Of a stretch of 64,000 bases of DNA, positions 25,474-38,000 are shown in pieces. Source of the DNA: Cyclobacteriaceae bacterium (GTDB lineage Bacteria; Bacteroidota; Bacteroidia; Cytophagales; Cyclobacteriaceae); assembly GCA_016787665.1 (NCBI GenBank), contig JAEUUC010000007.1, positions 248,001 to 312,000 of the forward strand. The letters are read 5' to 3'. The translations under genes were made by a program, and so were the position numbers. The first letter of the stretch is position 1. Every line of letters starts with the position of its first letter. Under the pieces are notes generated by a model. It was given only the letters and a program-made list of their open reading frames with translations, had not been told where the DNA came from and did not search any database.

Positions 25474-27240
25474 CTACTTGCCTTTTTTCTTTTTGGTTTC
25501 TTCGCTGGCCTTGCGCGCTTCCTGGCTGGCTTTCATGGCCTCCTCGAGTTTGGTCATGAACTTCGACTTTTTGGTCGGGCCACCTTCGCTCATCTTCTTT
25601 TTATGTTCATCCATCACTTTCTTGATTTTGTCCTCATCGACAAATCGTTTGATGATGGCCTGCTGGGCAAAGGTTACCAGGTTGGAAACGAAGTAGTAAA
25701 AACTTAAACCGGCCGCGAATGAATTCAGGATAAACATAAAAGCCACCGGCATGATGTAGGAAAGCGATTTCATCGGTCCGGTAACCGAGCTGATTTGGTT
25801 GTTTTGCCAGGTGTACATCAGGGTGGAGGCGGTCATCAGGATGGTGAACAAACTCACATGGTTGCCGTAAAACGGAATGCTAAACGGCAAGTTGATGATT
25901 GAATCATAGGTTGAGAGATCCTCCGCCCACAAGAACGGCTCCTGCCGCAATTCAATGGAAATCGGGAAGAAATAAAACATGGCGATGAGAATCGGCATCT
26001 GCAGCAGCACGGGAATGCAACCGCTGAACGGGTTGACCCCCGCCTGCTGATACAACTTCAGCTGCTCTTGCTGTATCTGGGCCATGTTGTCGCCATACTT
26101 CTCTTTAATCAGATCCAGCTCGGGTTTCAGCAAACGCATCTTCGCCATACCGAGGTAGGATTTGTAGGAGAGGGGTGCCAGAATCAGCTTCACGATCAAC
26201 ACCAGGATGACGATGATCAGTCCGTAGTTGCCAATGAACGTCTCCAGGAATTTGAAAATCGGGATGATGACAAACTTGTTCACCCAAATCATGGGCGGGA
26301 TGCCGAGGTAGAGGTTGCGCGAGAAGCCTTCGGTAACATCACCCGTAATTTTGTAATCGTTAGGGCCGAAATAATACCGGAAGTGGGCGCCCTTGTCATT
26401 CACCTCACGCGTGGGAATAAAGAGCCGAACGTTGGCGGTCTTGACCGTAGTGGTGCTGGTTGGGTTGGTGCTCGTGGTGAATTCGCCCCCGGTGAACTGC
26501 CCATCGGTAATGATGGAACTGAGAAAGAACTTCTGCTTGATGGTAACCCATTTCAGCGGATCGCTCAGTGTCTCGCTGTCATCGCTCGTATCCGACAGCC
26601 CGTCAAAGCCGTCAGCCACGGTGTAGTAGTTGATCGAAGTTTTGTTCCGGCTGTCCGTCATGTCCTTCTCCTGCAGGGGAATCTCATCGTTCCATTCCAG
26701 CGTAAGAAAATCCCCCGATAGTCCACCGGACGTGTGAAGCCGGTAGTGAACTTCGTAACCCGAGGGCGGAATTTCGTACACGTGGCGAACGGTAATACCA
26801 TTGACTGAGCCGGTATAGGTGAGCAAAACGGTATCGGCCACACGGCTCTGCGAAGCCTGGTAGGGCACCTGATACAAATCTCCGGTATTGGCGTGGCGCA
26901 GGGCAAACCTGTTGTTCGCAGGGGCTACCAGTAACAAAGGCGACTGCGTGTAGGACTTGAACTTTTTAAGCTCCAGTTGACGAATGTACCCGCGATTGGA
27001 GAAAGAAATCTTCAGGTCGGCATTTTCGATTTCGGTGATTTCCTCGGGGCCATTGGCGGGTGAAGAAGACAAGGACACGCTGTCGGTCAACGCCCCGGTC
27101 ACCGGTAAGGCGCGCGTTGTGGTGTCGGTTTTCACCGTGGCCGGTGGTGCCGGTGGCGAGGGCTGAACCGCAAAAAAGTTAAAGTACACCAACAGCAGTA
27201 TGGCGATAAGGGTAAGTCCGATGGCAGAATTGCGATCCAT
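25474..27240 (-). CDS. yidC: Membrane protein insertase YidC
   Basis: YidC inserts and folds inner-membrane proteins, alone or with SecYEG. An N-terminal membrane anchor (residues 5-23) precedes a large periplasmic beta-domain (about 55-330). The conserved 60-kDa insertase core follows (about 350-560) with LIVKLILAPLSYKSYLGMAKM, NPFSGCIPVLLQMPILIAMFYFF and the final LSFYYFVSNLVTFAQQ segments (each quoted in part). The tail is Lys-rich. The length of 588 residues fits Gram-negative YidC. It starts 14 bases downstream of pyrG, in the same direction. Confidence 0.96.
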   Translation of the reverse strand: MDRNSAIGLTLIAILLLVYFNFFAVQPSPPAPPATVKTDTTTRALPVTGALTDSVSLSSSPANGPEEITEIENADLKISFSNRGYIRQLELKKFKSYTQSPLLLVAPANNRFALRHANTGDLYQVPYQASQSRVADTVLLTYTGSVNGITVRHVYEIPPSGYEVHYRLHTSGGLSGDFLTLEWNDEIPLQEKDMTDSRNKTSINYYTVADGFDGLSDTSDDSETLSDPLKWVTIKQKFFLSSIITDGQFTGGEFTTSTNPTSTTTVKTANVRLFIPTREVNDKGAHFRYYFGPNDYKITGDVTEGFSRNLYLGIPPMIWVNKFVIIPIFKFLETFIGNYGLIIVILVLIVKLILAPLSYKSYLGMAKMRLLKPELDLIKEKYGDNMAQIQQEQLKLYQQAGVNPFSGCIPVLLQMPILIAMFYFFPISIELRQEPFLWAEDLSTYDSIINLPFSIPFYGNHVSLFTILMTASTLMYTWQNNQISSVTGPMKSLSYIMPVAFMFILNSFAAGLSFYYFVSNLVTFAQQAIIKRFVDEDKIKKVMDEHKKKMSEGGPTKKSKFMTKLEEAMKASQEARKASEETKKKKGK

Positions 27241-27254
27241 GAAATCAAAAAAAA

Positions 27255-28871
27255 TTAAATATTCTTCTTCTTATGGTGAAGAGCAGCCTCCACAAAACTC
27301 ACAAACAGCGGGTGCGGATTCAGCACCGTGCTCCGGAGTTCAGGGTGGTACTGCACCCCGATAAACCAGGGGTGATCTTTCAACTCAACCACTTCCACCA
27401 GGCCGCTGTCCGGATTGACGCCAACCGCTTTCAGGCCGGCTTCTTCAATTTGTTCGAGGTATTTGTTGTTGAATTCATAGCGGTGCCGATGACGCTCCTG
27501 AATCACGCTTTCGCCATAAATGGCGTAGGCCTTGGAGCCCTTTTTCAGTTTACAGTCGTACGCGCCCAGCCGCATGGTGCCGCCCTTGGTGGTAATTTTC
27601 TTTTGTTCCTCCATCATGTCGATGACGGGGTGCTTGGATTTGGGATTCAACTCGGTCGAACTGGCATCCAGGTGAAGCACGTGGCGGGCGAATTCGACCA
27701 CGGAGCATTGCATACCCAGGCAAATGCCCAGAAACGGAATTTTGTTTTCGCGCACGTGGCGTATGGCTTCGATCTTGCCCTCAAGTCCGCGTTCGCCAAA
27801 GCCCGGTGCCACCAGCACGGCATCCAGGCCATTCAAAACATCTTTTACCGTTTCACGACTGATGTCTTCGGACGAAATCCACTTCAGGTCGACTTTGCAA
27901 TCGTTTTGCGCACCTGCGTGAATGAACGCTTCAGCAATGGATTTATACGCATCGGGCAGCGAAACATACTTGCCCACCAGGCCGATGGTCACTTCGTCCA
28001 GCGGATTTTTTAGTTTACCGAGGAACGTTTTCCATTGCTCCAGGTCCGGTTCCTGTTTGGACGTTACTTTCAGTTTTGCCAGCACGCGCTCGTCCAGTTT
28101 CTCTTTGCGCATGAGCAACGGCACATCGTAAATTGTTTCCGCGTCCATCGCTTCGATTACTGCGTTGAGTTGGACGTTGCAGAACAACGCCAGTTTCTTG
28201 CGCAATTCAATGGGGAGCGGGTGTTCGGTGCGGCAAACGAGAATATCGGGTTGAATCCCCAACGAGAGTAACTCTTTTACCGAGTGCTGAGTTGGTTTAG
28301 TCTTCAGCTCCTTGGCAGCCTTCAGGTACGGGATCAGCGTAAGGTGAATCACCAGGGCGTGGTTGGCTCCGAGGTCCCAGCGCACCTGCCGTACGGCCTC
28401 GATAAAGGGGAGGGATTCAATATCACCGACTGAGCCGCCTATCTCCGTAATGACAAAATCGTATTGGCCGGTTTCACCCAGCAAGAAGATGTTGCGCTTG
28501 ATTTCGTCCGTGATGTGGGGGATCACTTGAACGGTTTTGCCCAGGTATTCGCCCTTGCGCTCCTTGGTGATGACATTATTATATATGCGCCCCGTGGTCA
28601 CGTTGTTGGCCTGGGAGGTGGGCACATTGAGGAAGCGCTCGTAGTGGCCGAGGTCAAGGTCGGTTTCGGCACCATCGTTGGTGACGTAACATTCCCCGTG
28701 TTCGTAGGGGTTAAGCGTACCCGGGTCGATGTTGATGTAGGGGTCGAATTTTTGGATGGTGACGGTAAAGCCGCGGGCCTGCAGGAGTTTGGCGAGCGAA
28801 GCCGAAATGATCCCTTTGCCCAGCGAGGAAGTTACCCCACCGGTAACGAAGATGTACTTGGCCGAAGACAT
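27255..28871 (-). CDS. pyrG: CTP synthase
   Basis: PyrG makes CTP from UTP with glutamine or ammonia. The N-terminal synthetase domain opens [17 protein letters not shown] with the P-loop (8-20) and has the [24 protein letters not shown] block near residue 58 (partly quoted). The C-terminal glutaminase has the nucleophile in [10 protein letters not shown] near residue 378, and the His-Glu pair in VQYHPELRS near residue 512. At 538 residues it is complete. CTP supply and the CTP-dependent ParB are encoded in the same cluster, which may be coincidence. Confidence 0.98.
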   Translation of the reverse strand: MSSAKYIFVTGGVTSSLGKGIISASLAKLLQARGFTVTIQKFDPYINIDPGTLNPYEHGECYVTNDGAETDLDLGHYERFLNVPTSQANNVTTGRIYNNVITKERKGEYLGKTVQVIPHITDEIKRNIFLLGETGQYDFVITEIGGSVGDIESLPFIEAVRQVRWDLGANHALVIHLTLIPYLKAAKELKTKPTQHSVKELLSLGIQPDILVCRTEHPLPIELRKKLALFCNVQLNAVIEAMDAETIYDVPLLMRKEKLDERVLAKLKVTSKQEPDLEQWKTFLGKLKNPLDEVTIGLVGKYVSLPDAYKSIAEAFIHAGAQNDCKVDLKWISSEDISRETVKDVLNGLDAVLVAPGFGERGLEGKIEAIRHVRENKIPFLGICLGMQCSVVEFARHVLHLDASSTELNPKSKHPVIDMMEEQKKITTKGGTMRLGAYDCKLKKGSKAYAIYGESVIQERHRHRYEFNNKYLEQIEEAGLKAVGVNPDSGLVEVVELKDHPWFIGVQYHPELRSTVLNPHPLFVSFVEAALHHKKKNI

Positions 28872-28896
28872 GAAAGCGGATGGAAAAAATCGGGGA

Positions 28897-28904
28897 CAAA
28901 GGTA
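28897..28904 (-). promoter_or_regulatory. -7 promoter box of pyrG
   Basis: TACCTTTG on the minus strand, 25 bases before the pyrG ATG; perfect -7 match. It heads the leftward pyrG-yidC-parAB-DUF5683-dapB-lepB cluster. Confidence 0.65.
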
Positions 28905-28969
28905 GGGGAAATGCCCGATTAGAAAACCGTGAAAATTTCAAAATATTTCGATTTTGGGGAAATTGTGGG

Positions 28970-28977
28970 TATGTTTG
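28970..28977 (+). promoter_or_regulatory. Probable promoter of the giant adhesin operon
   Basis: TATGTTTG matches the -7 consensus. TTTC at 28946-28949 sits 20 bases upstream as a one-mismatch -33 element. The predicted leader is about 85 bases. A weaker alternative, TAAACTTG, lies at 28998-29005. Confidence 0.5.
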
Positions 28978-29069
28978 GGGAGCCTTATTCATTAACTTAA
29001 ACTTGTAAATGGTGGGTTACACTCAAGTCGATTGGCAGATATATCGTTCAGTGAATCTCGACCTAACCT

Positions 29070-32000
29070 ATGTTTTTTAAGGCAGCTCGCTTCCTACTGA
29101 TCGTTTTGACATTGGTCGTTTCAATTCAGGAAGCGGCAGGTCAATGTGCATTACTACCGCCAATCTTAAGCTTGGGTAGCAATAAGTTTCCGAATAGACT
29201 CTGTTCGCAGGTCACTGCGGATATTGAGTATGCGATTCGCTTTTCAGCAAACTTGCCTGCGGGCAATACATATAGGGTTCATTTTAACTGGGGTGATGGG
29301 ACTCCTGAAAATCAGGTTCTGCTTGCTCCAGGATCATCAAACTACACAATCACACAAAATCACGTATTTCCGGTTAATAGTGATTGTGAGTATCAAGTGA
29401 ATGTTTTTATTCGGGTTAATGGCGCGTTTTGTGCGAATACTCTACAGCAGCAGGTAATTTCGACTTGGCGGACTGATGCATTTAATGGCGGAAATGTTCA
29501 GCTCATCTCACCCGTTACCAACACCAGCATTCATACGGTTTGTCGAGGGGATAATGTAAACATCATCTTCAATGATCAAACAACCTATAATTGTAACTCT
29601 ACTTATCCGGCCAATTATCCGCCCAACAATCCGGTACAAACCCCCAACGAACAGGTTCGGTGGCAACAAATTGTTTACAACACGCCTATTGGCGGGGCGA
29701 AGATACCTAATGTTAGCGTCAACGGGGTTCCAGTTACGGGGGCAGGTGGAGCGAATATTATTGCCAATTATCAGGATACTCGTGGCGTGTTTCAGATGCT
29801 TCCCCCAGTTCTTGTCAATGACCCGCGAAGGCGCGCCTCTTTGCCCATCACAGCCCCGGGAGGTTTTGGTGCCGGATTCCCGCAAGTTGGTGATGAATTT
29901 GAAGTGACCATCCGCTACTGGAACTTTTGCAATCCTTATGCGAACGACTTTGACAACACACCGGTCAACGGTGACGTAATAAATGGCGATAATCCTCCAG
30001 TTGAACAGGTTGCTCTTATCCGAATTATTGATGCCCCCGCGGCACCAACCGTAAACAACCCGAGCGTTTGTGAAACTACCGGAACCGGCAGTTACAACAT
30101 AACTGCAACAGGAGTTGGGGGTGGACCGCTAACCTATACCTGGTATAAAGAGGCAGCCCTCACCACTGTGCTTCAAGGTCCAAGTGCTGATAACACATTT
30201 AACCCTGCTACTGAGGGACCGGTTGGCGACCGAATTCCAACAACGGTTACGGGTAGCCAGACTTTTACCCGATACGTCACCGTTACCCAGGGGTCAAACA
30301 ATTGTACCAGTCCTCCCGCCACTATCACTATCCGCATTGACGACCAGAATACTGGTGGCACGATTGCCCATCCGCTGGGAGCATCACCTATCACCATCTG
30401 CAACACAACCGATCCAGCAGCCTTTACCAGCACGGTAGCGGGGAGCGGGGGTGGCCCGGATGGCCCTGATCCAGACCTCTTGGGCGACTTTACTTACCAA
30501 TGGCAAAATGCATCGGCTGTGGGTGGTCCCTATAATGATATCCCGGGGGCAACGTCCGACACATTCGATCCTACAAATGCCCAAGTGCTGGCCGGGCGTT
30601 TTTTCAGAAGGCGGGTTCGATCGGGTAATTGCCCTGACGTTTTTTCAAATGTTATCGAATTTGTGATTAATACCCCGCCAACCGGGGGTACCATTGGATC
30701 TAATCAAACCATTTGTATCGCACCCGGGGACCCGGCATTGCTAACAAGTTCCGTAGCCGGTGGTGGAGGAAACGGTACGCCAAGCTACCAATGGGAATCC
30801 TCTACGGTGGGTGGCGGTGTTGGCTTTGCCGCCATACCAGGCGCCACAGCTGTTACGTATAATCCTCCAGCCGGCTTATTGGTGACAACTTTCTATCGGA
30901 GACGAAACACTTCAGGCGTATGCGTGCCCAACTTCGTTTTCTCTAACGAAGTGCAGGTAATCGTGGAGCCTGTATTGAGCGCGGGTACGATTGGAAATGA
31001 TCAAACAATTTGTTCAGGACAAACACCTGTAGGGCTAACGGGCTCCGCGGCTACGGGCGGCAACGGTGGACCTTACACCTACCAGTGGCAACAAGCCACA
31101 GCAGGTCCGGGAGGACCATATGTGGCTGCCAGCGGAGTAAACAACACGCAGAACTACACACCGCCTTCCTTGACTCTAACGACCTGGTACAGACGCCAGG
31201 CAACCGGTGGCACATGTCCGGCAGTTTTTTCTAATGTTGTCCAGATAACCGTTAATCCGCTGCCGACCGCCAACAACCCAACGGGTGGCGGTGCGGTGTG
31301 CAGTGGTAATCCCGCTCCGGATATTGTATGGACAGGCCTTACCGGTACGGCTCCATTCACTATTTCATACACGATTACCAAAAACCCGGGTGCAATTGTA
31401 ACACCGGTTGGACCGCTTGCCGAGCCCACCAGTACGTTCACCATTGCTTCCCCGAACCCGGTGGGGATTGCCGGTGATACGTTTGATTATAAGATCACGG
31501 CCATCACGGATGCGAATGGGTGTTCCGCAAGTTCCGCCTTTTTATTGGCTTTGCCAGCTCGCACGGTGACCATTGGGGGTACTGCGCCCGCATTCGACAC
31601 ACCGCCCAGCATCACACCCACCGATGTTTGCCAAAATGGAGCGTCCACAACCGATCCGCAACTTAATTTTAGCCTGAATCCGGCCTCCACAGAGGCGGGC
31701 AGCTACACGTTAAGTTATCGGATTGATGGAGCCGGGCCATTCACCAAAAATTTCACGGTAAATCTTGGAACGGGCGATCCGGTAGGTCTTTCCGCATTTT
31801 CCGAGGCTGCGCTAAACAACCTGGCACCCAACCCCCACGTCATTCGCGTGGTGTCAATCGCTACCCCGTCAGGTTGCCAAACCATTTTCAATACCGATTT
31901 GAATTTTGTTGTTAACCCGGTGCCGGCTGCGCCTACAAGCCCGGTTAACGGCACATCTTGTAGCACCGGTTCAAGTGTTCAGATTTCGGTAACGCCCCAG

Positions 32001-35000
32001 GCCGGAACCGTGGTGCTTTGGTTCACTGATGTGGCAGGCACCATTGCCGCAGTAGGAACTACTGCAGGTGCGCAGAACCAGCAGTTCACGCCAACGGCCA
32101 ATACAACGCAAACCTATTTTGCGTTTTCGCAGAGCACCACAGCTCCAACGCTTTGCCGGAGCGCAGCCGGCATTGCCGTTCAACACACGGTAGATATATC
32201 ACCCTCCGCAGCGGCAGCCGGCCCCCCGCAATCCGTATGTACCACGAGTACAACGCTGGCGGCAACCCCTGCCAACAACGGAGGCTCGGGTACATGGACG
32301 GTGCCCGGCAGCCTGGCGTATTTCCAGAATTTTTCTTCATTCCCCTCCGGCACACAAACATCAACTGCGCTGAATGGATGGACGCGCGATGTTTCGAATG
32401 CTAACGCATTCCCCCAACAGGCGCCTGGCGGGTACTTTGAAGTTCGGGGAGCGTTGGGGTCTGGTCGATTTGAAGCACAGAACACGAACGGCAACTTGGG
32501 TGGTGGAGCCGGTTCTCGTGGACCTGTGTTCTGGAATTCACCTTCAATTGATATTTCGGGGCTTGCATCGGCTGTCGCTTCCGTTGCCTTGGACAACGTG
32601 TCGAACGATCTCGATGGTGGAGCCGATGAAGACTATATCCGTGTGTCCTACAGTTTGAATGGAGGGGCATTCGTAACGTTTGAAAACAATGGCTTTCAAA
32701 ACGGAAACTTCGCGGATATTACCGCTACGTCAAATGCGGTTAGCGGATCAACGCTGCAAATCCGTGTGGAAATAAGCGCCAACGCGGCCACCGAGACGAT
32801 TGCCTTTGACAATATCGTTGTTCGGGCGCCTGGCTCCACGGTGTCGTTCTCGGATGCCAATAGCGCAACCGCAACGGTGACGGGCCTGACCCAGAATGCA
32901 CCGGGGTCAACACCGGCATTGAATACACTCACCTGGACCGTCAGAAGCCAACTGGGTGTTTGCGCTAACACAACGAGCAATGTGGTGATCACGGTTAATC
33001 CGCTGCCCCTGGCGGTCAACCAAACACCACAAGTTTGCGAGGATATTTTTGGTGGTGGAGCCCGGACCAATTTTGATCTCACCACGCTTAACGCTGCCGT
33101 TTCAGCAAGTGCTGCCAATATCACAGTCGAATGGTTCTTCCCTGGACCAGCTCCGGCAGGTCCGATCGCGCCTGCCAACACGCCACAGACCATCACCAAC
33201 GGAAAAGTCTATCACTTCCGTCTGACCAACACCGTTACCGGTTGTCAGAATACCGGAACGGTAACATTCACTGTGAATCCCTTGCCGATTGCGAATGATC
33301 AGACATTTGAATTTTGTGAGAATTCGGTTGGCTTTGGCCAGGCTACGGGCATCAACTTGACTACTTTCGAAAATGCCATTACCGGTGGCGTGGCCAACCG
33401 CAATGTCGATTGGTTTGAGGATGCGGCCTTTACCACTCTAATTGCGCCCGGTGCTGGTGCTGGTCAGGAATCGAACTACTTCATTGCGACTTCCAAGACC
33501 ATTTTTGCGCGGGTCACCAACACGGTGACGTCCTGCTTCCAGGCTGCTGATGTCACACTCAATCTGAAACTTCGGCCGGTTAATAATCCGATTGTGGGTA
33601 ACCCGGTTGTGTGCACCGATCCAAACAACATTGTGCTCTATCAGGTCAATCCGACCCTTAACCCCGGATCCAATTACACCTGGACGGTAACCGGTCTTCC
33701 TCCGGCTGCGGTACAGTTGTTTGGTGGCGGTGGAACCAACTCGCCCAACTTTTTCGTGCTGCTCAAGTTCCCAGCTACCGGTACGGTGAATTTAACCATG
33801 CAGGAAACCTTAAATGGCTGTACGGGCAACGTGCAGAATTTTGCTGTAACAGTCGCTTCAGCACCGCCAGCCGTTGTGATCACCGGACCCACGGCCGTCT
33901 GTACAAATCAAACCGGAGTGGTATACTCCGTGCCGTCCAATCCCACGTCCATTTTCACCTGGACAGTGGCTGGAGCAACCATCGTAGGGCCTTCCAGCGG
34001 TCCTAATCTGAACACGATTACCGTTGACTATGGCGTAGTTACTCCGGTAACGGTGCGGGTAACTGAAACGAGCAGTTCCGGTTGTGCCGGCCCGCCTTCT
34101 GAAGTAATTGTGAATGTCAGCCCGCGTCCGATCATGACATCATCGGCTACGGCCACCGTTTGCAGTGGCAACGTGCCGAGTCTCTCATTCTCAGCGAATG
34201 AAGCCTCCACCTTTGCATGGCGCGTGACCAGCGTCACCGGGGGGATCGGAGGCACAGCCGTAGGGAATACAGGTACTGGAAACTTATCGCAGGTACTTAC
34301 GAACACCTCGGGTGCCATCGGTTCGGTTTCCTACGAAGTTACTCCGACTTCGACCCTTTCAGGATGTGCTGGATCACCGCAGGCGGTGGTAGTCACGGTT
34401 AACCCCGCACCACTTCTGGTTGTCGGTCAATCTAAAACGGTTTGTAGTAGTCAGCCCATCGGATATGAAATATTGCTGAGCCCGGCCACGCTGCCCACGG
34501 GTACTACCTTCTCATGGCTAGATCCGGATGGAGCCGGTCCGGCAACGGGACAGACCGTTCCGGCAGGTTCAGCTGGAACGATTCACATCAACGATGTGAT
34601 TCCCAATCTGACCAATGCCCCGATCACGGTCACCTACGAGGTGATACCAACGAGCGGCTTGGGCTGTGTCGGTGCGCCTCAGAATGTTGTCATCACGGTT
34701 AATCCTCAACCGATCTTGTCACCCGCCTTAGATGTGACGCAATGCAGCGATCTCGGTATCGGGCTCAACCTGGCGGTGGCCGGAGGGTCTGTTGCGGCAG
34801 CCAACTACAATGTCACTGCGCGTGCGATCTCAGCCGGATTGACCCCGTCTGGGTCAAATGCTATTGTGCCAGCAACAGGTGTTGCGGCTAACTATCTTGC
34901 CACTGATGCGTTTACTAACACTGGAACGCTTCCGCTCACGGTCACCTATACCGTGGTTCCGGTGAGCGCGGCCGGCTGTGCCGGTGCTCCGGTTATTGTT

Positions 35001-38000
35001 ACGGCAATGATTAATCCGGAGCCGGTTGTGTCGGGCGCTCTGGATCGAAATGCTTGCAGTGATACCAACATCGGGCTGGTACTCAATACAGCTGCCACGT
35101 CAGTAGGAGCGGCCACCTACAATGTTACGGGTCGGAGCATTGGTGTGGGCTTGATTGCAGGCGGCAGTAACGCGACCGTGCCAGCCACGGGACAGGCTGC
35201 CAACTACCTGGCCAACGATGTATATACCAACACTGGCGCTTCGCCCGCGATTGTCACTTATACGGTGGTGCCCGTCAGTGCGGCCGGTTGTGTAGGTGAC
35301 CCACGTGTTATTACCGTTACCATCAACCCTGAGCCTGTCGTTTCCAACGCGTTGAACGCTTCGGTTTGCAGCCGCTCGAGTATCGGCTTGGTTTTGAACA
35401 CGAATGGATCATCGGTGGCGGCATTCAATTACAACATCACCGCCATCAACGTTTCGGCCGGGCTAACGGCTGATGCAGGAAATGTGGCGGTGCCCGCAAC
35501 GGGTGTAGCTACCGGTTACCTGACGAATGACCGGTATACCAATACCACGAACTCGCCACTCACAGTAACCTACACCGTGGTGCCGGTTAGTGCCGCCTTG
35601 TGCGCGGGTGATCCGCGCGATGTGGTGATTACGATCAATCCACAGCCGATTGTATCGACAGCGCTTGATGCGACCGTGTGCAGCGACCTAGCGACAGGCT
35701 TAACACTTGCCGTTTCGGGCACATCCGTGGCCGCAACGTCCTACAACATAATTTCGCGTACGATAAGTCCGGGGCTTACCGCTAGCGGGGGAAATGCGTT
35801 CATTCCCGCCAACGGAGTGGCGGCCAATTACCTTGCCAATGATGTCTTCACCAATACGGGTGCTACCACTCTTACCGTTACCTATACGGTTGCCGGTGTA
35901 AGTGCAGCGGGCTGCGTTGGAGCCAACCAGGTTATAACGATAACCATTAATCCAGAGCCCGTGATGGCTTCCGGATTAGATGCCACCGTGTGTAGCAATG
36001 ATCCGATTAACCTGACATTGAATACGAATGGTGCATCGGTGGCGGCAGCTACGTACAATATAACGGCTCGCACCATTGCTGGTGGATTAGTTCCCGGTGT
36101 TGGAAATGTCGCTGTGCCGGCTAATGGAGTGGCTGCCAATTACTTGCTGAATGATCAGTTTGCCAACACGGGCCCCGCACCACTGAATGTGACCTACACG
36201 GTTGTTCCGGTGAGCGCGGCCGGCTGTTTGGGTAATCCCTTCGTGATTACAAGAACAATCAACCCGGAACCGGTAGTGGCGACTACGCTGGATGCGACCG
36301 TCTGCAGTGACCAGAACATTGGCCTCACGTTGAACACCAATGGTGTCTCGGTGGGTGCATTTAACTATAACATTACGAATGTAACCGTTGCCCCCGGACT
36401 TACCGCTGCGGTGTCGAATGCCATTGTTCCGGCCACGGCTGTTCCTGCAGGCTATCTGAACGCTGATCGGTATACCAACGTGACTGCCAACCCGCTCAAT
36501 GTGGTGTATACTGTAGTGGGGGTTTCGGCATCCGGTTGCGAAAGCGCGCCCCGGGACATTACCCTAACGATCAACCCGGAGCCTGTGGTTTCAACCACAT
36601 TGAATGCCACGGTGTGTAGCGATCAAGCGATTGGACTGATTTTGAACACCAACGGCACTTCGGTAGCAGCGGCCAACTATAACATTGTGTCGCGAACGCT
36701 TGCGGGCAGTGTTACCGGTGATCTTGGAAACGCGGCTGTCAGCGCGAACGGTGTGGCCGCCAACTATCTGGCCAATGACCGCTATAACAATGTCGGTTCA
36801 TTGCCGGGTTCAGTTACGTTTGTCGTTGTACCGGTGGCAGCAAATGGCTGCCTTGGTAATCCTCAATCCATTGTCATCACCATTGAGCCGGAGCCCGTTG
36901 TGTCAACCACTCTGAATGCCAATACCTGCAGTGATCAGCCGATTAACCTGACGTTGAACACCAACGGTAGTTCGGTGGCGGCTGCGACCTATAACGTAAC
37001 CGCGATCAGCATTGCCGGTGGCCTAACCGCTTCCGTTGGAAATGCTGCGGTTCCGGCTGCGGGAGTGGCAGCCAACTATCTGGCAACTGACCGCTACACC
37101 AACACAGGCGCGGTGCCGCGCGATGTGACGTACACCGTGGCAGGTGTCAGCGCCAGCGGCTGCGTTGGGGATTCCCGTGTGATCACCATGACCATCTTGC
37201 CCGAACCGGTGGTTTCCAACGCCCTCAATGCAACAGTTTGTAGCGATGCGGCCATCGGATTGACGTTGAACACGAATGGAACCTCGGTGGCTGCATTGAA
37301 TTACAATGTTGTTTCCAAACTTGTTGCCGGAGGTTTAGTTGAGGCCGGCACGAACGCTGCCGTTCCGGCATCGGGTGTGGCGGTAAATTATCTGGCCAAT
37401 GACCGGTTCACCAATGTCGGGGGTGCGCCTCTTACAGTGGTTTATACCGTGGAGGGAGTAAGTTCTGCCGGTTGCGTTGGTGACCAACGTGCCATTACGA
37501 TCACGATCAACCCGGAACCGGTTATTTCAACCACGCTTAACGCAACGGTGTGCAGCGACTTAACCATCGGGCTTACGTTGAACACCAACGGATCGTCTGT
37601 GGCGGCCGCTAATTATAATGTTACCGCCCGAACGATTTCAGCCGGGCTAACTGCAGCCGTGACCAATGCGGCAGTGCCCGGCACTGCCGTGGCTGCGAAC
37701 TACCTCGTCAACGATCGGTTTACCAATACCGGTGCCTTACCGTTGACGGTGACGTACACGGTAGTGGGCGTCAGCGCGGATGGCTGTGTGGGTAATCTGC
37801 AAGTGATTACGATCACGATTAATCCGGAGCCGGTTGTTTCTGGCACGCTCGATAAAACGGTTTGTAGCGATACACCTCTTGCCCTCACACTCAATACCAA
37901 CGGTAGTTCGGTTGCCGCTGCCAGCTACGATATTACAGCCCGCTCAGTCGCGGTCGGCCTGAGTCCGGCCGTAGGTAATGCTGCCGTTCCGGCCTCTGGG

